Below the pieces are notes generated by a model. That model saw only the letters and a program-made list of their open reading frames with translations. It did no database searches and was not told the origin of the DNA. A stretch of DNA of 6,423 nt from Candidatus Thorarchaeota archaeon. Its GTDB lineage: Archaea; Asgardarchaeota; Thorarchaeia; Thorarchaeales; Thorarchaeaceae. Positions 1 to 4,107 of the stretch are shown one piece after another. Each line of letters begins with the position of its first letter. Position 1 is the stretch's first letter. Location: NCBI GenBank assembly GCA_020355105.1, contig CP070658.1, positions 1,295,749 through 1,302,171 of the forward strand, in the 5' to 3' direction. Made by a program: the position numbers and the translations under genes.

Positions 1-120
1 AAGATCCCTAGGCGGATGTTAGTAGGCGCCAGAAACCCATTAGCGACCTAAAAGTCCTATCAAAACCCAAATGCTCTTTCATCTTAATTACAGAGCACCA
101 ATCCAGTATGACCTAACTCC

Positions 121-843
121 TCAGCGCTTATCAAAAGACTCCAAGAGGACTGGCTTTAGAACGGAGGTCCAGATCTCATAGCCCTTCTCATTCAGGTGGA
201 TACCGTCCCATTTGAAGATGTCATGTCTGGGGTTCCCTTCCGGATCCAAAGTGGACTCAACGATGTCAATGTAGTCTAGTCTATTGTCGGAGGAGCAGAA
301 CTCTTCTACCAACCGATTGGCCTCTCTCATTTCTGGCCATAGCTTCCTTCTCCTCCTTGGTGGTTTGATGGAGATAAAGTATACGGGGACCTCAGGCAAT
401 TTGGCGTGAATCTTGCTGCAGAAGGCTCGGAAGTCATTGGCTACTTCCTCGGACGTCCTCTTCTTTGAGAGGACCAGTCCAGAGATATCGTTCTCTCCGG
501 CATAGAAGACAATGCCACCTGGCTGGTAGGGCAACACGATTCGGTCCGCATAGTATGTCACGTCAGAGATTCGCGAACCACCAAAACCTCTATTCAATAC
601 AGAGAGGGGTGCCATGTCTTCTTCGAGAGTCTTCCAATATCGGATGCTGGAACTGCCGGTGAATAGAATGGATCCAGTAGGTGCGGGGGTTTCCAGGTCC
701 TGCTTCTCAAAACCGCGAATGCTCCGTTCCCAGAATGTTGGGTCGCCCTTGACAAGTTTCAGAGCAAATCGGACAAGGAAGACCGCTGCTACCATGGCGC
801 AGACTAGGACGGCCAATATGAGAGTATCCTGATAGATGTTCAT
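121..843 (-). CDS. Membrane-anchored SGNH/GDSL-type hydrolase (esterase/lipase-like)
   Basis: The 240-residue protein carries all four SGNH-hydrolase blocks in order. The nucleophile motif GSSSI (63-67, likely Ser65) has GSS replacing the usual GDS. Block II is NRGFGGS (84-90), and block III is GEND with Asn118. The C-terminal DGIH supplies Asp213 and His216. The family hydrolyses ester bonds in lipids, acylated sugars or similar compounds; the spacing resembles the platelet-activating-factor acetylhydrolase-like branch, and the true substrate is unknown. Residues 7-30 form one hydrophobic helix with no obvious cleavage site, so it looks like an anchor. The residues after it are basic (Arg25, Lys29, Lys32), which by the positive-inside rule suggests a cytoplasmic catalytic domain. 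A basic patch RRRRK lies at 163-167. The ATG follows a strong GAGGAGG site with 7-nt spacing. The gene is divergent from the GTPase. Family assignment is secure; substrate and topology are inferred. Confidence 0.9.
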   Translation of the reverse strand: MNIYQDTLILAVLVCAMVAAVFLVRFALKLVKGDPTFWERSIRGFEKQDLETPAPTGSILFTGSSSIRYWKTLEEDMAPLSVLNRGFGGSRISDVTYYADRIVLPYQPGGIVFYAGENDISGLVLSKKRTSEEVANDFRAFCSKIHAKLPEVPVYFISIKPPRRRRKLWPEMREANRLVEEFCSSDNRLDYIDIVESTLDPEGNPRHDIFKWDGIHLNEKGYEIWTSVLKPVLLESFDKR

Positions 844-850
844 CTTGGTT

Positions 851-857
851 CCTCCTC
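851..857 (-). promoter_or_regulatory. Strong Shine-Dalgarno site of the SGNH hydrolase
   Basis: On the minus strand this reads GAGGAGG, ending 7 nt before the ATG at 843. It fixes the start codon and places the hydrophobic anchor inside the protein. It also means the mRNA has a leader. Confidence 0.75.
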
Positions 858-864
858 TCGATTG

Positions 865-912
865 ATTCTACAGTAAAGCTTATTCTCCACGCGCGCTGAC
901 ATTCTTCAGTAA
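865..912. repeat. 12-bp direct repeat in the divergent promoter region
   Basis: ATTCTACAGTAA (865-876) and ATTCTTCAGTAA (901-912) match at 11 of 12 positions, with starts 36 bp apart. On the hydrolase side, one copy falls near the transcription start predicted from the TATA element at 922-935 and the other lies in the leader. Two spaced copies of one site would suit a regulator of the hydrolase gene. That role is inference, and chance similarity in AT-rich DNA is possible. Confidence 0.4.
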
Positions 913-921
913 TCTTCTTGA

Positions 922-935
922 GTGTATATGTACAC
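922..935. promoter_or_regulatory. Near-palindromic TATA element shared by two divergent genes
   Basis: GTGTATATGTACAC equals its own reverse complement at 12 of 14 positions. With the usual archaeal offset of about 26 bp from TATA centre to start of transcription, the plus-strand start would lie near 953-956, giving a leader of about 35 nt for the GTPase. The minus-strand start would lie near 902, giving a leader of about 60 nt for the hydrolase. Both leaders contain Shine-Dalgarno-like sequences, which fits. It could instead be an operator; no experiment is visible in sequence. Confidence 0.45.
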
Positions 936-990
936 AGTAGTTGCCACAAGATTCGTGGCTAATGAGTCATCATAAGAGGGACTACACAAA

Positions 991-1557
991 ATGGGATCTA
1001 GATTCCAGGACGGGGGATTGTTCAAATCTGTCCTGATTGGAGACGGAGCAGTCGGTAAGACCAGCATACGTCGAAGATACATGGGAGATGAATTCACAGA
1101 GGGCCATCTTGCCACTATCGGCGTCGACTTTGCACAGAAGTGGGTCTACTTCGAGGGTGCTACAGTAAGATGGGTGATCTGGGACCTCTCAGGGCAGCCC
1201 ACGTTTGAAACTGTTCGTAAGCACTACTATACAGGGTCCTCTGGGATTATCCTTGTTTACTCCGTTTCTGACCGCGATTCATTCGACAATGCCTCGAAAT
1301 GGCTAGTTGAAGCCTACAGGTACATGGGAGATCTACCGCCCACTGCGATTGTGGCCAACAAAATCGACCTACGTGAGTCGTATGCAGAGGGCGGCCTAGT
1401 TTCAACACAGGAAGGCCGAGAATTAGCCGACTACTTTCGTGAGAAACTGGCGATACCCGCAGTCTTCATAGAAACCTCTGCAAAGACCGGAGAGAATATC
1501 GAACACATGTTCACTGAACTGCTCAGGCTAATCGCGGAGGAAGAATCACAGATCTAG
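991..1557 (+). CDS. Ras-superfamily small GTPase, Rab-like
   Basis: This is a complete single-domain G protein of 188 residues, the normal size for Ras/Rab GTPases. It binds and hydrolyses GTP as a molecular switch. All five G motifs are visible: G1 GDGAVGKTS (17-25), G2 Thr42 in ATIGVDF, G3 WDLSGQP (64-70) with the catalytic glutamine Gln69, G4 NKID (123-126) and G5 ETSAKTG (161-167). Several segments match Rab family signatures: IGVDF after switch I, HYYTG after switch II, ILVYSVSDRDSF, and KWLVEA. The P-loop reads as in Rho proteins. The C-terminus ends EEESQI with no cysteine, and I see none anywhere in the protein, so prenylation is excluded. A GAGGG site (976-980) precedes the ATG by 10 nt. 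Such GTPases are expanded in Asgard archaea, which is the basis for the taxonomic guess. Effectors and cellular process are unknown. Confidence 0.95.
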   Translation: MGSRFQDGGLFKSVLIGDGAVGKTSIRRRYMGDEFTEGHLATIGVDFAQKWVYFEGATVRWVIWDLSGQPTFETVRKHYYTGSSGIILVYSVSDRDSFDNASKWLVEAYRYMGDLPPTAIVANKIDLRESYAEGGLVSTQEGRELADYFREKLAIPAVFIETSAKTGENIEHMFTELLRLIAEEESQI

Positions 1558-1604
1558 TCTTCAACAGACGTCCCATCGTGCTCTTTCAAATGCCTCCACC
1601 CGGC

Positions 1605-2390
1605 CTACTCGGTCATAATCAGTCTTCTCAATCCAGTCATCGAGTGTCTGACAGCGATTAGCAGAAGGATGAACACCACGACCACTGAAAGCGGCGTAAC
1701 ATAGAGGATGACAATCAGGGCAAACTCTGGTGAAACGGCAGTTGCCAAGGGACCATAGAACACCTCATAGACAACTACGAAGAAGCCGGCGATTCCTTGG
1801 GCAACAAGCACCGGGATAACCTCGGCCCATGGAGCAATCATGAATGAAATGCTGGCCACAATCACCAGAATTCTGGCCCACATTACAATGGAGTTCTGTG
1901 AAACCTTTGCAAATGCCATATCGTTTGTCTTCAGCTCGGATTCCTCCTGATTATGCAGCCACTTCAAGAATCTATATGACATCGTCACATTGCCAGGAGG
2001 CATGATAACGAAGACAGCTAGAATGACAACTGCAAATGAGAACCCTAGAAAGGCAAATGAATTGTAGAGGATGAGGACTGCTATTACCATGACTGGACCC
2101 ATCAGAAGCGACAAGACAACGGTTGCCAACAAGGTGCTGTCCCAGAGGAGGTTCATGAGTACCTCTCCAACTCCGGTTCCCTCAGCATACACTATGTTCT
2201 CCAAGACCCATTTGTGTGATATGCAGTCCGTATAGAGCTGTTCGTCAGATATCTCAATATGGTCTGACCCGAACTTGTCCGCGAAGGTTTGGAATAGGCC
2301 ATCAAGACCAGCAACTCTGCTATGCCATGAATACGCCATTGCGATAGACAAAGCTCCAAGAAGAGCCGTCGCTATTAGCATGAATACCAT
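1605..2390 (-). CDS. Polytopic membrane protein of unknown family (about six helices)
   Basis: I do not recognise the family. The 261-residue protein has hydrophobic segments at about 2-20, 87-108, 111-130, 169-187, 191-212 and 222-247, which suggests six membrane helices. Between helices 1 and 2 is a soluble loop of about 65 residues (21-86), rich in acidic residues around 43-55 and holding the only cysteine (Cys56). A second polar segment (139-165, with basic ends and an acidic middle) separates helices 3 and 4. The tail after helix 6 is basic (RHSMTGLRR), which fits a cytoplasmic C-terminus. I see no transporter, protease or enzyme signature. The ATG has a GGGGAG-type ribosome site about 5 nt upstream. 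The gene converges on the GTPase, with 47 bp between their ends and no clear terminator, and diverges from the HsmA-like gene. Coding status is supported by the consistent hydrophobic pattern; function is open. Confidence 0.8.
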   Translation of the reverse strand: MVFMLIATALLGALSIAMAYSWHSRVAGLDGLFQTFADKFGSDHIEISDEQLYTDCISHKWVLENIVYAEGTGVGEVLMNLLWDSTLLATVVLSLLMGPVMVIAVLILYNSFAFLGFSFAVVILAVFVIMPPGNVTMSYRFLKWLHNQEESELKTNDMAFAKVSQNSIVMWARILVIVASISFMIAPWAEVIPVLVAQGIAGFFVVVYEVFYGPLATAVSPEFALIVILYVTPLSVVVVFILLLIAVRHSMTGLRRLIMTE

Positions 2391-2530
2391 GACTTCTCCC
2401 CAGGAATCTACGATTCTATGCGAACTGCGAGGATTAAGCGTTGACCCTCATAATAGCGTTTGTTCTGTCAGCACATCCTCCCCACAATTTCCGTATTGGA
2501 CCGGCACAACAGACGGTAGCACTTCGGCAG

Positions 2531-2555
2531 GTTTATGCATGAGCGCTTCATGCGT
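2531..2555 (+). promoter_or_regulatory. Putative TATA box with overlapping interrupted palindrome
   Basis: TTTATGCA (2532-2539) is a possible TATA box at a distance giving a leader of roughly 40 nt for the gene starting at 2603. Immediately overlapping it is an inverted repeat GCATGA (2537-2542), spacer GCGCT, TCATGC (2548-2553), with perfect 6-bp arms. It extends outward by one further matching pair beyond a single mismatch. An inverted repeat between TATA and the transcription start is a common layout for an archaeal repressor operator; that role is inferred. Confidence 0.4.
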
Positions 2556-2602
2556 GGACACCACCTTCACCAAGATAGGAAGGGACAGCAGGGGACTTTG
2601 TA

Positions 2603-2995
2603 TTGCAGTTGGCACTCACATATGGCATGTTCTTCATTGGTGCAGCCCTTATCACGTATACGATAGCAGTATGGGGCGAACAGATACCCGGGGAGCTGAA
2701 GCCAGTATTCGTTCTGATGTTTTGCGTAGGCGTCGTCTGTGACACCACCGGAACAACCATTATGGCGCTAAACTTGGATGCAGGGGCACCGGTACTTGGT
2801 CCTCTCGATGCACTCTTTCATGCGGTCACAGGACTGGCTGCAATTATCCTGATGTTGATTCATGCAGTCTGGGCGATTAGGGTCCTACTTCGGAAGGATG
2901 CGACTTCTGCTGAGAGGTTTCATAGGTTCTCGAAATACGTATGGCTCTTCTGGCTTGTACCCTTCTTCTCACCCATGGTGGCTCAGCTGATCTAG
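2603..2995 (+). CDS. Small four-helix membrane protein, TIGR03987/HsmA-like family
   Basis: This 130-residue protein has four predicted helices at about 3-24, 32-55, 68-95 and 111-130. From memory it matches the TIGR03987 (HsmA-like) family of small prokaryotic membrane proteins. The shared features are a first helix ending in YTIAVW, the motif CDTTGT (46-51), a third helix starting FHAVTG and containing LMLIHAVWA, and a final FHRFSKYVW...FWLVPF segment. The biochemical role of the family is not established to my knowledge. His73 and His87 lie 14 residues apart in one helix and His107 lies just before the next. The start is TTG: it follows GGGGA (2591-2595) by 7 nt and gives the full first helix. 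The next ATG (2627) would remove eight residues and has no ribosome site. A stop at 2576-2578 rules out a longer form with another start. It converges on the aldo/keto reductase with a 31-bp gap. Confidence 0.82.
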   Translation: MQLALTYGMFFIGAALITYTIAVWGEQIPGELKPVFVLMFCVGVVCDTTGTTIMALNLDAGAPVLGPLDALFHAVTGLAAIILMLIHAVWAIRVLLRKDATSAERFHRFSKYVWLFWLVPFFSPMVAQLI

Positions 2996-3026
2996 ATGAT
3001 CTCAACAACAAGGCGGCAAGTCAGTG

Positions 3027-3995
3027 TCATGAGAGCTCCCGTGAAAGAGTTGAGAGAGAGTTCATTTGCTCTGAAGACAATGAAACGTGCATAGCTCCTG
3101 CATTCTGTTCTGCCTGGTACGTTTTGCTGGCGCCCGGAATTGCCACGATGATATCGCCGTGGTAGTTGGTGGCCCAGCTCAAAGCGACCTGCGCCGCAGT
3201 AGCCTTTTGCTCGACTGCGATATCCTCGAGGAGATCAACTAGTGGCTGACTCTTCTCTAGTTTCCGACGAAGCGACGTCCTACGGAAACGGGGCATACTT
3301 TCGAACAGCTCGGGATTGCTGTGTAATTTCCCGGTCAAGAGCCCCATTCCCAGCGGGGTGTAGGCTGTGATTGTGACTCCAAGTTCCTTTGCCCTTTCAA
3401 GTATGCCATTGGATTCAATGCGCCTATCCAATAGGCTGAATCGGACTTGGTTGGTTGCGAGAGAGATACCCCGGTCAGAAAGTGCCTCATGTGCGCGGGT
3501 CATCTTGTCACTTGAGAAGTTGCTTACTCCAACTGCACGGATGATGTTTGAGTCGACCAAGTCTGCCATCGCATCCATCTGGGACTTGACTGATGATCTG
3601 GAGTAGGGCTGATGAACTAGGTAGAGGTCTATGGGATATGGCTCCAATCTACGAGTGCTCTTCTCAGCAGATCTGGAAATCGATTTGGCACTCTTCATGA
3701 TTGGCAACCACTTGGTCGCAATGACAACGTCTCCTGGGGATATCCCCGCGGCTGTCAAAGCATGAGCGACTGCCCTCTCTGATTCTCCTGAACCATATAC
3801 CTCCGCGGTGTCAATCCAGTTGATTCCAGATTCGAGAGCTACTTTGACCACCTTATCTTCGATTTCAGTTGGAATGGCGGACAAGTAGAACCTGGTGAAG
3901 GACCTTCCTCCGGAGAACTGCATTGCTCCAAGGCCAATCGAACTAACCTCGATGTCTGTCTTCCCTAGCCGCCTGGTTGTTCCCTTTGATGACAT
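3027..3995 (-). CDS. Aldo/keto reductase
   Basis: The 322-residue protein is an NAD(P)H-dependent TIM-barrel oxidoreductase that interconverts carbonyls and alcohols in the cytosol. It opens with the family signature RRLGKTDIEVSSIGLGAMQF. The catalytic tetrad is visible as Asp62 and Tyr67 (IDTAEVYG), Lys95 (ATKW) and His128 (LVHQP). Cofactor-binding parts include SNF (158-160), Gln183, AYTPLGMGLLTG and the C-terminal IPGASKTYQAEQN (286-298). Subfamily and substrate cannot be told from sequence alone. The reading frame stays open to 4187, but I place the start at the ATG at 3993-3995. The family signature begins there, an AAGG ribosome site lies 5 nt upstream, and a longer form would overlap the divergent glycosidase gene with residues unlike any reductase. 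It shares a 112-bp divergent promoter region with that gene and converges on the HsmA-like gene. Confidence 0.93.
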   Translation of the reverse strand: MSSKGTTRRLGKTDIEVSSIGLGAMQFSGGRSFTRFYLSAIPTEIEDKVVKVALESGINWIDTAEVYGSGESERAVAHALTAAGISPGDVVIATKWLPIMKSAKSISRSAEKSTRRLEPYPIDLYLVHQPYSRSSVKSQMDAMADLVDSNIIRAVGVSNFSSDKMTRAHEALSDRGISLATNQVRFSLLDRRIESNGILERAKELGVTITAYTPLGMGLLTGKLHSNPELFESMPRFRRTSLRRKLEKSQPLVDLLEDIAVEQKATAAQVALSWATNYHGDIIVAIPGASKTYQAEQNAGAMHVSLSSEQMNSLSTLSRELS

Positions 3996-4020
3996 TCTTT
4001 CCTTTGGTCTCCTATACAAA

Positions 4021-4040
4021 GCAGTCCCAAGACTGACTGC
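4021..4040. repeat. Inverted repeat between the reductase and glycosidase genes
   Basis: GCAGTC (4021-4026) and GACTGC (4035-4040) are perfect 6-bp inverted arms with an 8-bp spacer. The inner bases allow an alternative hairpin, CAGTC/GACTG with a 4-nt loop (4022-4035). It sits 26-45 bp upstream of the reductase start. It could be an operator for one or both divergent genes, or a hairpin in the reductase mRNA leader. No terminator-like T-tract follows it. Confidence 0.4.
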
Positions 4041-4077
4041 TAAAAGTCTGCGGATATGGGAGAATAAGGAGGTAGAT

Positions 4078-4085
4078 ACATAAAA
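4078..4085 (+). promoter_or_regulatory. Putative TATA box of the glycosidase gene
   Basis: ACATAAAA is centred about 26 bp before the ATG at 4108. That is the distance from an archaeal TATA centre to the transcription start, so the mRNA may begin at or very near the start codon. Consistent with this, only a weak AAGGG lies close before the ATG. On the minus strand the same DNA reads TTTTATGT and could also serve the reductase with a leader of about 60 nt. Confidence 0.4.
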
Positions 4086-4107
4086 CGGAAAGTAATCCAA
4101 GGGTCCC

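Noticed and set aside
1..120. Frame open from position 1 to a stop at 49-51, and a 24-codon minus-strand frame starting at 82
   Set aside because: The first is only 16 codons with no recognisable motif and could at most be the tail of a gene outside the window. The second is very short with no ribosome site. A-tracts at 50-53 and 62-65 (T-tracts on the minus strand) could end the hydrolase transcript, but they are too short to call a terminator.
465..832. Two plus-strand frames of 65 and 72 codons inside the hydrolase gene
   Set aside because: They are antisense shadows of a gene with all SGNH blocks; no motifs or ribosome sites support them.
707..949. 80-codon minus-strand frame over the hydrolase start and promoter region
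   Set aside because: It is out of frame with the hydrolase, covers its well-placed ribosome site and shows no motif.
1558..1604. Terminator between the convergent GTPase and membrane-protein genes
   Set aside because: Only a short pyrimidine run (CTCTTTC) is present, with no stable hairpin or long T-tract.
2275..2742. 155-codon plus-strand open frame
   Set aside because: It overlaps two genes with clear membrane-protein character in other frames, and its product is Ser/Thr/Arg-rich with no family resemblance.
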